Shown: piece by piece, positions 9,671 to 19,156 of the stretch
Position numbering within the stretch: the first letter of the stretch is position 1
Layout: the number at the start of each line of letters is the position of its first letter
Notes under the pieces: model-generated
Told to the model about the DNA's origin: nothing
What the model saw: only the letters and a program-made list of their open reading frames with translations
Database searches by the model: none
NCBI GenBank assembly: GCA_007745835.1
Contig: CP036424.1
Location: 3,521,968-3,585,967, forward strand
Length of the DNA: 64,000 nt
DNA from: Planctomycetes bacterium MalM25
GTDB lineage: Bacteria > Planctomycetota > Planctomycetia > Pirellulales > Lacipirellulaceae
Direction of reading: 5' to 3'
Translations under genes and position numbers: made by a program

Positions 9671-10819
9671 GTGAACGAATTCAACAAGCTGCTGACTTCT
9701 CTCTTGCTGCTGGGCGCCGGCTTCTTCGCCGCCTCGTTCATCGGTCCGCCCGAGGTGGTGGATCGGCTCTCCTGGTACCTGAGCTCCCCCGCGAGCGAAG
9801 ACCCTCAGGGCCTGCGGCCGATGCCGTTCGGCACGCCGGTGACCGACGAAACGGGCTGGCCCGAGCGCCCCGCGCCCGAGGCGGTCGCTTCGGCGCCCCG
9901 CCCCGCCCCGCCGACGGAGCGCCCGTCACGCCCGACCGCGGCCGTGTCGGCGATGATCGCGCCGGCCTCCTGGCCGGGTGAGCGGGCGAACGACCCGGGC
10001 CCCGCCGCACCGGCTCAAGCCGGCTCGGTCGCCCCGCCCCCGCTCGACGACGACTGGCTGAACGCCTCGACCTTCGATCGCCAAGAGAGCCACTCGCCCG
10101 CAACGCTGCGTGCCGCTTCGCCCGCCGCGGCGGCGCCCGCCCGGCCGCTCACGCCGATCGAACGCACCCCGCACACGGTCGCCAAGGAGCCGACGGTCTG
10201 GCCCGAGCTGCGTTCGCCGCTCGCCGAGCCCGCGCCGTCCGCACCTGCGCCGTCCGCGCCCGCCTCGCTCGACAACAGCCCGTACGGCGCCCGCCCGAGT
10301 TTCGACGCGTCGGCCTCAACGAGTGCTTTCCCTCCCCTCACGCCGAATCGCGAAGCCGCCCCAGGTTCGTCGCTGGCGCCGGTCCAGCGGCAGCCGGTCG
10401 CCACCACCTACACGCAGCACGTGGTGACCGACGGCGACACGCTCCCCACGATCGCCGAGCGTTACTTGGGCGACAGCGCACGGGCGCAGGAGCTGTTCGA
10501 GCTAAACCGCGACCGGCTCGATCACCCGGACGTGCTGCCGATCGGCATGGTGCTCCGCGCCCCCGAACGCCGGGCAGCGCTTCCGGTCGAAGCGCCGGCG
10601 AGCCACGCCTTCCCGCCGCGCGAACCGGCGGGGGCGTTCACGACCGTAGCCGCTCACGAGGAGCCGGGCGCCTACGCCCGCCCCGCCACCCACGCCGTCG
10701 CCCGACCGGTGACCCCGCTCCACGCGGCCGAGGAGCCCCCGCTCACCGAGAGCCAACGCCTCGGCCCCGCGGACCCGCTCTATCACCACGAAGTGAGCTG
10801 GGACGAGAACCGCTGGTGA
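9671..10819 (+). CDS. Membrane-anchored LysM-domain protein
   Basis: 382 residues. The N-terminus has one hydrophobic segment (LLTSLLLLGAGFFAASFIG, residues about 7-25), acting as signal or anchor. It is followed by a long low-complexity Pro/Ala/Ser-rich linker (residues about 50-240). Residues about 246-295 are a LysM module (VVTDGDTLPTIAERYLGD, then LFELNRDRL and LPIGMVLRAP), expected to bind peptidoglycan or chitin-like glycans. GTG 9671 has GAGGTACGCC just upstream. Planctomycetes have peptidoglycan, so a cell-envelope role is plausible. It is convergent with the ABC permease; a palindrome sits between the two stops. Confidence 0.8.
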   Translation: MNEFNKLLTSLLLLGAGFFAASFIGPPEVVDRLSWYLSSPASEDPQGLRPMPFGTPVTDETGWPERPAPEAVASAPRPAPPTERPSRPTAAVSAMIAPASWPGERANDPGPAAPAQAGSVAPPPLDDDWLNASTFDRQESHSPATLRAASPAAAAPARPLTPIERTPHTVAKEPTVWPELRSPLAEPAPSAPAPSAPASLDNSPYGARPSFDASASTSAFPPLTPNREAAPGSSLAPVQRQPVATTYTQHVVTDGDTLPTIAERYLGDSARAQELFELNRDRLDHPDVLPIGMVLRAPERRAALPVEAPASHAFPPREPAGAFTTVAAHEEPGAYARPATHAVARPVTPLHAAEEPPLTESQRLGPADPLYHHEVSWDENRW

Positions 10820-10840
10820 ACTGCGGACAGGAGTCCACCT

Positions 10841-10862
10841 CTGTCGGAGGCGTCTCCGACAG
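10841..10862. repeat. Short copy of the GGAGGCGTCTCC palindromic repeat
   Basis: CTGTCGGAGGCGTCTCCGACAG is a near-perfect palindrome located between convergent stop codons at 10819 and 10868. It shares the core GGAGGCGTCTCC with the longer elements at 16953, 19024 and 21261. It may serve as a bidirectional terminator. Confidence 0.7.
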
Positions 10863-10867
10863 GACGG

Positions 10868-12667
10868 CTAGCCCGGCGAGGCGGACCAGTCGTTCTCGGT
10901 CGAACCGCGCCCGCAGACCCGGTCGAGTGTCGAGACGCTGCTCATCGTCACGGCGAAGCCGAGGAAGCCGTAGAACAGCAGGCCGGCGAAATAGGCCGCG
11001 AGCAACCACTCTCGCTCCGGACCGAGTCCGAATGCGATCGCGTTGATCGGGATCATGTACAGGAAGGGCACGCTCGGCGGCAGCACCAGCAGCATCACCG
11101 ACTCGGCGGGCGCCCCCGAAAGCGACACGAACGCGATCGCCAAAGGGGTGTAGAGCGCACCGATGCCCAACAGCAGCAGGACGGCGCCACCGACCGCCTT
11201 GATCGAGCTCTTCATCCTCAGCGAGAAGGCGATCCCGATCGCCGAGGCGGCCCACCCGGAGCAAGCGACCGTGGCGAGGGTCGCCAGGGCGGGGAACAGA
11301 GCGATCGGATCGAGCAGCACGCCGAGCAACGGGATCAGCACGACGCCCCCGATCGCCCAGCGGAAGGCGTAGAAGTTCCCCAGCACCTTGGCGTTGACGA
11401 TGTCGGCGGCGGTGAGGGGCGTGGTGAGCAGCGACAGCCAGGTGTCGCGTTCCCGCTCGTTGGTCACCAAGCCCGCCGCCCGTGCGCCCATCATCAGCAC
11501 CAGGATCGAACCGCAGGTGACCGTCATGGCGGACGCGACGCCCATGAAGCCGGTGAAGTCGACTTCGAAGGCGCCCAGGTAGGCTTGCCACAGCATCGTC
11601 AGGAGCGTGCCGAACACCGCCAGCAGCAGCAAGCCGACCCCGAGCCGCCTGGCCCAAACGGCGCGGAAGGTCTCCTTCTTCGCCACCGAGGCGGCGAACA
11701 TCTCCTTCCAGAGCATCGGCCGCCGCTCGTACGGCGAGCGTGTCGACGGCGCGCCGGACGCCTGCTCTTTCCGCTGGCCCGGCGTCGAGGCCGCGTTGAG
11801 ATGCACCCGGCGGACCATCACCACGCTCAGCAGCAAGAAGCCGGCCGCGACGAGCAGCTGATAGCCGATCATCTTGCCAATCGCCGTCGGGTCCATGTCC
11901 ACGCCGAGCACGGTCCCCCCAACGCCAACCGAACGGGTCAACGCCACGACCGGGTGGACCTGGGCCAGGAACGAGATCGCCGGCAGCAAGAGATGATCCC
12001 CGATCCAGGCCGCCCATCCGTAGCCCAGCCAGTCCAGGTAAGCCTGCAGGGCGAACAGGAGCGGCAGAGAGATCATCCACAGGAACACGGCGGCGATCGC
12101 CCGGCTCGCCGCGTCGCGGGCGCGCTGGCACCAGACGCCGACCGTCAGGGCGATCGCCGCGGTGAGTGTGGCGGTGCTGGCGAGCATCGCGAAGTGATAG
12201 AGCAAGAGCTTGCCCGGCACGCCGCCCAGCAGGCGGAAGATGGCCAATACCGGCAGCGTGGCGAGCACCATCTTGGCGACCACCAGCAGGCGTGCGAGCA
12301 GCTTGTCGAAGACGATCTCCGAGTTCGACAGGTCGGTCGCGAAGAGGTACTCGATTGTCCGCCGCTCGCGCTCGGTGGCGATCGCCCCCGCGGTGACCAC
12401 CGGCGTGATCAGCAGCACGCCGATCATCGTCGCCCAGGCGAACATGACGTAGAAGGTCGACGTGAGCCGCGCGACACCCGCGATCGACAGCTGCGAGCTG
12501 TCCCCGCCCGTGGTGTACCGCGCGATGCGGTTCGCTTCGCTGACAACCGTGTACCCGAGGGTCAGCAGGCCGAGCATCGCCAAGCCGACCAAGACAACCG
12601 CCCAGAAGTTCCGACGCTTCCGCCCGGCGGAGAGCATCTCGTGGCGGAAGACGGGACCGATGGGCAT
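10868..12667 (-). CDS. ABC-2 type transporter permease, two fused halves
   Basis: 599 residues. Two homologous membrane halves each begin with a cytosolic helix and contain about six spans. Half one has MPIGPVFRHEMLSAGRKRRN, TPVVTAGAIATERERRTIEY and DLSNSEIVFDKLLARL. Half two, from about residue 310, has MLWKEMFAAS, LVTNERERDTWLSLLTTPL and TAADIVNAKVLGNF. The E-R-E-R-xT motif in each half is typical of ABC-2 permeases (gliding or Na+ export type). No ATPase gene is adjacent, so its partner is encoded elsewhere. ATG 12667 is preferred over an upstream in-frame start because it gives the family-like N-terminus. Substrate unknown. Confidence 0.85.
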   Translation of the reverse strand: MPIGPVFRHEMLSAGRKRRNFWAVVLVGLAMLGLLTLGYTVVSEANRIARYTTGGDSSQLSIAGVARLTSTFYVMFAWATMIGVLLITPVVTAGAIATERERRTIEYLFATDLSNSEIVFDKLLARLLVVAKMVLATLPVLAIFRLLGGVPGKLLLYHFAMLASTATLTAAIALTVGVWCQRARDAASRAIAAVFLWMISLPLLFALQAYLDWLGYGWAAWIGDHLLLPAISFLAQVHPVVALTRSVGVGGTVLGVDMDPTAIGKMIGYQLLVAAGFLLLSVVMVRRVHLNAASTPGQRKEQASGAPSTRSPYERRPMLWKEMFAASVAKKETFRAVWARRLGVGLLLLAVFGTLLTMLWQAYLGAFEVDFTGFMGVASAMTVTCGSILVLMMGARAAGLVTNERERDTWLSLLTTPLTAADIVNAKVLGNFYAFRWAIGGVVLIPLLGVLLDPIALFPALATLATVACSGWAASAIGIAFSLRMKSSIKAVGGAVLLLLGIGALYTPLAIAFVSLSGAPAESVMLLVLPPSVPFLYMIPINAIAFGLGPEREWLLAAYFAGLLFYGFLGFAVTMSSVSTLDRVCGRGSTENDWSASPG

Positions 12668-12754
12668 GGCGTGGCGGCGGCTGTGGTTCCAGGAACGCCG
12701 CAGGTTACCACACTTGGAGGGGTTTCGCGCAGAGCCGCGGAGACGGCGGAGGAG

Positions 12755-12787
12755 CCTCACGCAAAGGCGCTAAGGCGCAAAGAAAAA
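12755..12787. repeat. Left arm of inverted repeat flanking the SUKH gene
   Basis: CCTCACGCAAAGGCGCTAAG plus GCGCAAAGAAAAA. Its reverse complement recurs at 13199-13238 with one extra 8-bp GCCTTTGC unit. Outside each arm the similarity continues weakly (GAGACGGCGGAGGAG versus CTTCTCCGAC). Confidence 0.85.
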
Positions 12788-12794
12788 GCCGACG

Positions 12795-13196
12795 CTACGC
12801 GTCAGTTAGATCACTGAAGTCATCCGCCACCAACTGACAATCGCCCGTCTCGTGGTCCCACCAGTAGACCGCGTGTTGTAAGTGCTCAAATTTGTCTTCC
12901 ACCCGAAGCATCACGAGTCGGTCGCCTGTTCCGTTAGACCCGATGGCGACCGCGGCGTCGGGCCAGTCGGGCCAGTCCGCGGCTTGCTTTGTCTCGCGGA
13001 CCACATCGTTGCAGGTCCGCTTCAATCGTTCGCGATCAGACTGATCAAAGACCGGGTAAAGATCGAAGCAATCATCGCCCACATCCACCGCCCCGCCATT
13101 GTTCCGACACAAACGAACGACGTACGAAGCTGGGAAACGACACCCGAGCTTCTCCTCCGCGGCACGCACCCACTGCACATCGACTGCGAAAGCCAT
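12795..13196 (-). CDS. SUKH/SMI1-KNR4 family protein
   Basis: 133 residues. The family pattern is readable: an N-terminal helix (VRAAEEKLGCRFPASYVVRL) followed by NNGGAVD, then AVAIGSNGTGDRLVMLR and an acidic C-terminus (YWWDHETGDCQLVADDFSDL). In bacteria this superfamily is mostly known as immunity proteins of polymorphic toxin systems, but some members are stand-alone. No toxin gene is next to it. The gene is framed by a 33-40 bp inverted repeat, with the right arm ending 2 bp before the start codon, so it may have arrived as a small unit. No Shine-Dalgarno is seen before ATG 13196. Confidence 0.8.
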   Translation of the reverse strand: MAFAVDVQWVRAAEEKLGCRFPASYVVRLCRNNGGAVDVGDDCFDLYPVFDQSDRERLKRTCNDVVRETKQAADWPDWPDAAVAIGSNGTGDRLVMLRVEDKFEHLQHAVYWWDHETGDCQLVADDFSDLTDA

Positions 13197-13198
13197 TG

Positions 13199-13238
13199 TT
13201 TTTCTTTGCGCCTTAGCGCCTTTGCGCCTTTGCGTGAG
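13199..13238. repeat. Right arm of inverted repeat flanking the SUKH gene
   Basis: Reverse complement of 12755-12787 plus an added GCCTTTGC unit (TTTGCGCC repeated). It sits between the SUKH start codon and epsC. Confidence 0.85.
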
Positions 13239-13295
13239 ACTTCTCCGACGACTCGCGTCGATGGCGCCTTTTCTCGGCTGTCTCGGCGATAAACC

Positions 13296-14246
13296 TCAAG
13301 CGGTGGCCGCTTTATCCTCGTTGCGGACGCGGAGCTTCGGCTTCTCGATCACGATCGTCGAGCTCGGATCGACGCTCTTCGTGAGCCAGACGCTCGAGCC
13401 GATCACCGAGTCGTGGCCGACGATCGTGTCGCCGCCCAGGATCGTGGCGTTGGCGTAGACGACCACGCGGTCCTCGATCGTCGGGTGCCGCTTCGTGTCG
13501 CGGACCAGCTCGCCGCTGTCGTCCTTCGGGAAGGAGAGTGCGCCGAGCGTGACGCCCTGGTAGAGCTTCACATGCGAGCCGATGACGCACGTCTCGCCGA
13601 TCACCACGCCCGTGCCGTGGTCGATGAAGAAGCACGGCCCGATCGTCGCGCCCGGGTGGATGTCGATGCCGGTGCGGCAGTGCGCCCACTCGGTCATCAT
13701 CCGCGGGATGAACGGGATGTTCAGCTCGTACAGCAGGTGCGCCAGGCGCTGGACGGTGACCGCTTCGAGCCCGGGGTAGCAGAAGATGACCTCGTCCGGC
13801 CCCTTGCACGCCGGGTCGCCGTCGTAGGCGGCCTGCACGTCGGTGGCGAGGGTCTCGCGCAGCTCGGGCAGCCGGTCGAGGAAGAGCATCGTCTTCGCTT
13901 GGCCGAGCGCCTCGTAATCCTCGGCCGACTCGCAGTCGCCGACGACGCCGTCCCGCACGGCCTCGTGCCGCAGCGCGCGGCCGATCTGCTTGGTCAGCTT
14001 GTCGTGCAGCCGGTCGAGCAGGTCGCCGACGTAGTACGCCACGTTCGCCCGGTGCAGCCCCTCCCGCTGGCGGTAGCCGGGGTAGAGGATCTCCATCAGG
14101 TCCTGCACCGCCGAGACGACGTCGCAGTACTTGGGCAGCGGGCAGTGGTCGAGGTGGTGCAGCGTGCTGACGCGGTCGTACGTGGCGACGAGGCGTTCGG
14201 TCAGGCGGGGCAGGTCGGCGTCTTTGACGCGGGGGTCGGTGGCCAT
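13296..14246 (-). CDS. epsC: Serine O-acetyltransferase, EpsC type
   Basis: Acetylates L-serine with acetyl-CoA, the first step of cysteine synthesis. 316 residues: an N-terminal helical domain ([27 protein letters not shown]), then the left-handed beta-helix hexapeptide repeats. The catalytic His/Asp motifs are [27 protein letters not shown] (read in two parts) and [13 protein letters not shown]. The length matches the EpsC subfamily rather than the shorter CysE. ATG 14246 is preceded by GGGAG at good spacing. No cysK is adjacent. Confidence 0.93.
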   Translation of the reverse strand: MATDPRVKDADLPRLTERLVATYDRVSTLHHLDHCPLPKYCDVVSAVQDLMEILYPGYRQREGLHRANVAYYVGDLLDRLHDKLTKQIGRALRHEAVRDGVVGDCESAEDYEALGQAKTMLFLDRLPELRETLATDVQAAYDGDPACKGPDEVIFCYPGLEAVTVQRLAHLLYELNIPFIPRMMTEWAHCRTGIDIHPGATIGPCFFIDHGTGVVIGETCVIGSHVKLYQGVTLGALSFPKDDSGELVRDTKRHPTIEDRVVVYANATILGGDTIVGHDSVIGSSVWLTKSVDPSSTIVIEKPKLRVRNEDKAATA

Positions 14247-14768
14247 CGAGGGCTCCCGGGTGGGCCGTCCCGATCCGATTGATCAGACGGCGTGGCAAGC
14301 GTGGGCGGCGTGGCGGCCGCGTGCGCACAAGGTGGGCTGTCTCCCGCTACGGCTCTCTCAGAACCGGGCGGGCCGCATACAGAGGCAGCCGAGGGGGTCG
14401 AAGCGGTGCTTGCTCATAGCGCGAATCGTAGGCCGGAGGCGGTCGAGGATCAACTCGCTACAGCGGTTTTTCGGCTCCGGCGTGACCGGAGATTTAGCGG
14501 TTTCCCACGCGCCCGCCCGGTCGGTGCTAGCAGGGGGGCGTCTTGATGAGGCGAATTAAACACGAAGAAACGAAGGAACGACGGCCGCCAAGCACACCGA
14601 CCGGGACGGCTACGTGTTCAGAATCAAGGACCTTGGTGACGGTATTGAGTCGCGTCGATAGCTCCTCACCCCTGAAGCCAGATTCTTTCGTGTTCAGCCT
14701 TCCAACGCGACTCCACGAGGGCGGCCGTCGTTCCTTCCTTCCGCCGTGTTAACGAACCCGACAAACGG
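14247..14768. other. 522-bp gap without a supported gene; dispersed repeats
   Basis: No ORF here has coding character. It contains a hairpin CTCCGG-CGTGA-CCGGAG (14475-14491) and an inverted repeat about 30 bp long: 14560-14589 (ACACGAAGAAACGAAGGAAC then GACGGCCGCC) against 14720-14750 in reverse complement, with about 130 bp between. Purine-rich repeats of the CACGAAGAAACGAAGG type look like dispersed non-coding elements. Confidence 0.65.
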
Positions 14769-15317
14769 CTAATTCAGCGACGGGTCGCTCGGCAGGTCGT
14801 CCGGGTCGGAGCCGGGCATCAGCACGTCCAGGGCGATCCGGTTGGTCACCTCCTGCCACGCCTCGTCGGGCTCGGCGAAGACGTCGCCGGCGTGGGCGGG
14901 CGCCGAGAGCCAGCCCCCCTGCTTCAGCTCACCCTCGAGCTGGCCGCCCCCCCAGCCGCTGTTGCCGCTGTACAGCCGGAAAGGGTGCTCTTCTTGACGG
15001 ACCAGGTCGTCGACGTGCTCCTTCTGCATCGAGAGGAACAGCCCCGGCAGCACCGGCTTCTCGGAGAGCTCCTCGCAGGTGTGCAACGCGATCAGCGGCC
15101 CCGGCACCGGCCCGCCGAAGTTGATCGGCTGCTCGCAAACGCACGGCTCGAAGTCGACCGCGTCCCAGACCATCTCGACCGTCCGGTCGGACACCCGGTT
15201 CAACACAACGCCGAGCGCGCCGTCGTCGTTGTGCTCCAGCAAGAGCACCACGGTCTGGCGGAAGTTCGGGTCGCGCAGGCTCCGCGACGCGACGAGTAGT
15301 TGGCCGGATAGGAACAA
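14769..15317 (-). CDS. YqgE/AlgH family protein
   Basis: 182 residues of the UPF0301 family, of unknown biochemical function. Motifs in order: GQLLVASRSLRDPNFRQTVV near the N-terminus, ALGVVLNRVSD, then NFGGPVPGPLIALH and YSGNSGWGGGQLEGEL. The protein begins at TTG 15317 because no ATG or GTG precedes the conserved start; a CTG at 15350 is the only other in-frame option. It lies 71 bp after trpE on the same strand, separated by an AT-rich direct and inverted repeat tract. Confidence 0.9.
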   Translation of the reverse strand: MFLSGQLLVASRSLRDPNFRQTVVLLLEHNDDGALGVVLNRVSDRTVEMVWDAVDFEPCVCEQPINFGGPVPGPLIALHTCEELSEKPVLPGLFLSMQKEHVDDLVRQEEHPFRLYSGNSGWGGGQLEGELKQGGWLSAPAHAGDVFAEPDEAWQEVTNRIALDVLMPGSDPDDLPSDPSLN

Positions 15318-15320
15318 TTC

Positions 15321-15388
15321 AGATGACCGATGGCAGATGATAGGTCTCAGTATCGGTCATCCATCATCCGCCATCGATCATCCGCCAT
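15321..15388. repeat. ATCATC-type intergenic repeat tract, copy 1
   Basis: Short imperfect direct and inverted copies of CAGATGATAGG, CGGTCATC, ATCATCCGCCATC. The same words (GGCAGATG, ATCTATCATCTG, CCTATCATCTACC) occur before the PPK2 gene at 22160-22255, so this is a dispersed family. Confidence 0.6.
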
Positions 15389-16915
15389 CTATCCCCCTAG
15401 CCTCTGCTTCGTGATCTCGAGCGCCTTGAGCAGGCCGCGGGCCTTGTTGAGCGTCTCCTGGTACTCGGCGGTCGGCGAGCTGTCGGCAACGATGCCCGCC
15501 CCGGCCTGGACGTACGCCTTGCCGCCGCTGAGGACGACCGTCCGCAGGGCGATGCAGGTGTCCATATCGCCGGCGAAGTCGAGGTAGCCGACGGCGCCGG
15601 CGTAGGGGCCGCGGCGGTGGGGCTCCAGCTCGTCGATGATCTCCATCGCGCGGACCTTCGGGGCGCCGCTCACCGTCCCCGCGGGCAGGCAGGCGGCCAA
15701 CGCGTCGAAGGCGTCCTTGTCGTCGGTCAGTTGACCCGTCACGTTCGAGGTGATGTGCATCACGTGGCTGTACCGCTCGATGACCATCACGTCCGAGAGC
15801 TCCACGGAGCCGTACTGCGCGACGCGGCCGATGTCGTTGCGGCCCAGGTCGACCAGCATCACGTGCTCCGCCCGCTCCTTCGGGTCGGCGAGCAGCTCCT
15901 CGGCGAGGGCCTCGTCCTCCGCTTCGTCCTTGCCGCGTGGGCGCGTGCCGGCGAGGGGCCGGACAGTCGTGTGGCCGTCGGTGACGCGGACCATGATCTC
16001 GGGCGAGCTCCCCACCAGCGTGCAGCCGGGCATCTTCACGTGAAACATGAAGGGGCTCGGGTTCACCACGCGCAGCGTACGGTACAGCTCGAACGGCGCG
16101 GCTTCGTAGGCCGTCTCGAGGCGTTGGCTGAGGACCACCTGGAAGATGTCGCCGGCGCGGATGTACTCGACGCACTTCTTCACTGCCGATTCGAAGCCCG
16201 CTTGGGTGAAGTTCGATTCGAAGGGCAACGTGACGCCGCCCGACGTGTCGATGTCCGCGGGCGCCAACTCGTCCGCGGGGGTCGAGACGCGCCGGACCAG
16301 CTCATCGACGCGCCCGCACGCTTCGTTGTAAGCGGCCCGCACGTCGGCCCCCTCGCCGGTCTTCGCGAGGACGAGCACCGTCATGGTTTTATCGACGTTG
16401 TCGAAGACCAGCAGGTGATCAAAGAAACCGAACGCCAGGTCGGGCAGCTCGCGGTCATCGGTCGGCGCGTTGGGCAGCTTCTCGACGTACCGAACCGTGT
16501 CGTACCCCGCGTAGCCGATCGCGCCGCCGACAAATGGCGGGAGCCCCTCGGGCCGGGCGACTTGCACCTTGCCGACCTCGGCGCGGAGCGTTTCGAGCGG
16601 GTTCTCGACCTCCTGCTCGGACGACTCGGGCCCGCCCGCCTTAAACTCGGTCCGCGTGACTTGCGTGCCACGGGCTTCTAGCAGCAGGTAGGGGTCGGTG
16701 GCCAGGAAGCTGTAGCGTCCGACCTTCTCGCCGCCGATGACGCTCTCAAACAAGCATGAGACCGGGCTGTCGCCCGTGGCCTCCAGCCGGTGGTAAGCCG
16801 AGACGGGTGTCAGCGAATCGCTCACCAGCCGCCGCCACACGGGGGCGCGATCCGCCGTTTTCGCCAACCGGGCGAACTCCTCGAACGTAGGACGGTAAGG
16901 CGGCGTAGCGGACAC
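15389..16915 (-). CDS. trpE: Anthranilate synthase component I
   Basis: Converts chorismate to anthranilate using ammonia from the TrpG subunit; first step of tryptophan synthesis. 508 residues. N-terminal regulatory part with LLLEARG near residue 77. Catalytic chorismate-binding part from [13 protein letters not shown] near 255, then [44 protein letters not shown] and [14 protein letters not shown] 16915 is supported by GGAGAT upstream. No trpG or other trp gene is adjacent. PabB was considered, but the overall match is to TrpE. Confidence 0.94.
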   Translation of the reverse strand: MSATPPYRPTFEEFARLAKTADRAPVWRRLVSDSLTPVSAYHRLEATGDSPVSCLFESVIGGEKVGRYSFLATDPYLLLEARGTQVTRTEFKAGGPESSEQEVENPLETLRAEVGKVQVARPEGLPPFVGGAIGYAGYDTVRYVEKLPNAPTDDRELPDLAFGFFDHLLVFDNVDKTMTVLVLAKTGEGADVRAAYNEACGRVDELVRRVSTPADELAPADIDTSGGVTLPFESNFTQAGFESAVKKCVEYIRAGDIFQVVLSQRLETAYEAAPFELYRTLRVVNPSPFMFHVKMPGCTLVGSSPEIMVRVTDGHTTVRPLAGTRPRGKDEAEDEALAEELLADPKERAEHVMLVDLGRNDIGRVAQYGSVELSDVMVIERYSHVMHITSNVTGQLTDDKDAFDALAACLPAGTVSGAPKVRAMEIIDELEPHRRGPYAGAVGYLDFAGDMDTCIALRTVVLSGGKAYVQAGAGIVADSSPTAEYQETLNKARGLLKALEITKQRLGG

Positions 16916-16952
16916 GCGGGATCTCCGGTCGTCGTGCTTCGGTCGTCATGCC

Positions 16953-17040
16953 TGTGGGAGGCGTCTCCCGACGCCGATTGCGGAACGCGAGCCGGTTGGG
17001 CTAGCAGCGCGATATCGGCGTCTGGAGACGCCTCCTACAG
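16953..17040. repeat. Dispersed palindromic repeat, copy B, in a 365-bp gap
   Basis: Arms TGTGGGAGGCGTCTCCCGAC (then GCCGATTGCG) and GATATCGGCGTCTGGAGACG (then CCTCCTACAG) separated by about 30 bp. Same family as 19024-19109 and 21261-21346. It lies between the divergent trpE and mcsA genes; nothing else is evident in 16916-17280. Confidence 0.85.
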
Positions 17041-17280
17041 AACCCCTCGATTGGGCTCCCCAGGGACAAGCGGGACGCCCCCGGGTTCGCGACCACTCTA
17101 ACGGTGCCGACGGGCCCTCACAACGCTGCCCAAGCGACCCTATCCCGAATCAGTCGAACAACTTGCGCCTCGCCCCACGGCGGCCGATCGCCTTGCCCGC
17201 ATTTCCTAGCAGCGATAGACTCGCGACACCCCCTGCTCGCCCACCGTTCCCACCCCCTCCTCCGACACGCCGCCCCGCCG

Positions 17281-17787
17281 ATGCAGTGCCAGAAGTGCGA
17301 CAAGCCGGCCACGTTCCACATCACCGACCTGGTCGATGGGGAGCCGAAGGAGGTCCACCTGTGCGAGGTCTGCGCCAAGGATTTCCTGTCGCCCCTCGCC
17401 GAGGAGGCCGACCAGGTCGTCCCCGAGATGGCCGGCTTGCTCGCCCAGCAGCTGGCGATCGGCCAGACCGCCGAGGAGCTGGCGGAGCTCGACCAACGGG
17501 TCTGCCCCGTCTGCGGGATCAGCTTCCTCGAGTTCCGCAAGCAGGGCCGCCTCGGCTGCCCACACGACTACGTCCACTTCGCCAAGGAACTGGAACCTTT
17601 GCTGGTGAACATCCACGGCGAGACGCAGCACGTCGGCAAAACCCCGGCCCGCGGCGGCGGCAACGCCGAACAGCAGACTCAGCTGATCCGCCTCCGCCGC
17701 GAGATGAAGGAGGCGGTCGCGAAGGAAGAGTACGAACGGGCCTCCGAGCTGCGCGACGAGATTAAGGAGATCGAAGGCGCGAGTTAG
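17281..17787 (+). CDS. mcsA: McsA-like zinc-finger, UVR-domain activator of protein arginine kinase
   Basis: 168 residues. Cys pairs C3/C6, C28/C31, C75/C78 plus C93 form the zinc-binding modules typical of McsA. The C-terminus (residues about 130-165, RLRREMKEAVAKEEYERASE then LRDEIKEIE) is a UVR motif. In Firmicutes McsA activates the arginine kinase McsB and links it to ClpC. Here mcsB follows 83 bp downstream, which supports the assignment. ATG 17281 (MQCQKCDKPA) was chosen over an upstream in-frame start because the zinc module begins there. No ctsR or clpC is in the window. Confidence 0.88.
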   Translation: MQCQKCDKPATFHITDLVDGEPKEVHLCEVCAKDFLSPLAEEADQVVPEMAGLLAQQLAIGQTAEELAELDQRVCPVCGISFLEFRKQGRLGCPHDYVHFAKELEPLLVNIHGETQHVGKTPARGGGNAEQQTQLIRLRREMKEAVAKEEYERASELRDEIKEIEGAS

Positions 17788-17870
17788 AAGGCGCTAGATA
17801 ACGCGCCACTTCACCCAACGGCTATCCATTCCAACAACTCGCGCCTCGCGACTCCCAACTCAAGACTCTC

Positions 17871-18977
17871 ATGCCTCTCGACCTCGAATCGATGGCCAAC
17901 CACTGCGGGGAATGGCTCCGCGCTTCGGGCCCCGAGTCGGACATCGTCATCAGCAGCCGGGTGCGGCTCGCGCGCAACCTGACCGACTTCCCCTTCATCG
18001 CCCGCACCACCGAGGCGGACCGGGAGCAGATCGAGCAGATCCTGCACGCGCGGATCGACGCGCTGCGCGCCGCGGGCAAGCTCCCCTCGGCGAAGCCAGA
18101 GAACGAGCTGCACTACGTCGACGTGGGCGGCCTGGAGGAGGTCGATCGGCAGTTCCTGGTTGAGCGCCAGCTCATCAGCCGCGAGCACGCCGACGCCGAC
18201 GGCGCCCGAGCGGTCGTCATCGACGGGGGCGAGCGGTTCAGCGTGATGATCAACGAGGAGGACCACCTCCGCATCCAAGTGATGCACTCGGGCCTCGACC
18301 TCGAAGCGGCCTGGAAAGAGATCAACGAGATCGACGACCTGCTCGAGGAGCAAGTCACCTACGCCTGGAACGACCGCCTCGGGTACCTGACCGCCTGCCC
18401 GACGAACGTCGGCACCGGCATCCGCGTGAGCGTCATGCTCCACCTGCCGGCGCTGGTCATCACCCGCCAGATCGACAAGGTCTTCCGCAGCCTGCAGAAG
18501 ATCAACCTCGCCGTCCGCGGCCTGTACGGCGAGGGCTCGCAGGCGATGGGCGACTTCTATCAGATCTCGAACCAGGTCACCCTCGGCATGACCGAGGAGG
18601 AGCTGCTGGCGAAGGTCGCTGATGTCGTCCCCGTGCTGCTGGAGTACGAACGCCAGGCTCGCGACTTCCTGATCAAGGAGAGCCAGGAGACGCTACACGA
18701 CCGCGTGAGCCGCGCCTTCGGCATCCTCCGCACCGCCCAGACGATCAGCAGCGAGGAGACCCTCCACCTGCTCTCCAGCGTCCGCATGGGCGTGAACCTC
18801 GGCCTCATCGGCGACGTCGAGATCCCGACGGTCAACAAGCTGTTCGTCCACACCCAGCCCGCCCACCTGCAGAAGCTGGCCGGCATGGAACTCGACCAGT
18901 CCGACCGCAACATCGAACGGGCGAGCTACCTGCGGCGGCACCTGAACGCGGGCAAGGCGGAGCCGGGCGACAACTGA
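17871..18977 (+). CDS. mcsB: Protein arginine kinase McsB (ATP:guanido phosphotransferase family)
   Basis: 368 residues, phosphorylates arginine residues of proteins and so marks them for Clp degradation in characterised bacteria. Family motifs: ISSRVRLARNL near residue 27, INEEDHLRIQVMHSG near 125 and LTACPTNVGTGIRVSVMLHL near 170, which carries the active-site Cys. The C-terminal McsB-specific region is present (LLSSVRMGVNLGLI). Partner of mcsA just upstream. Confidence 0.93.
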   Translation: MPLDLESMANHCGEWLRASGPESDIVISSRVRLARNLTDFPFIARTTEADREQIEQILHARIDALRAAGKLPSAKPENELHYVDVGGLEEVDRQFLVERQLISREHADADGARAVVIDGGERFSVMINEEDHLRIQVMHSGLDLEAAWKEINEIDDLLEEQVTYAWNDRLGYLTACPTNVGTGIRVSVMLHLPALVITRQIDKVFRSLQKINLAVRGLYGEGSQAMGDFYQISNQVTLGMTEEELLAKVADVVPVLLEYERQARDFLIKESQETLHDRVSRAFGILRTAQTISSEETLHLLSSVRMGVNLGLIGDVEIPTVNKLFVHTQPAHLQKLAGMELDQSDRNIERASYLRRHLNAGKAEPGDN

Positions 18978-19023
18978 GCGAAGCGTTACGCCCCCAAGCC
19001 GCAACGGTCAGGTAACCACCACG

Positions 19024-19109
19024 GTAGGAGGCGTCTCCCGACGCCGATTACGGTACGCCAGTGATAATCTGCTGACTGCGCGTAATCGGCGTCGGGAGAC
19101 GCCTCCCAC
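19024..19109. repeat. Dispersed palindromic repeat, copy C
   Basis: Arms 19024-19052 (GTAGGAGGCGTCTCCCGACG then CCGATTACG) and 19081-19109 (its near-perfect reverse complement), with 28 bp between. Located 47 bp after mcsB. Confidence 0.9.
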
Positions 19110-19156
19110 AGCCAGCTCAGTTCTCTGTGCAGACACCCCGGCAACTCATCCAACCG

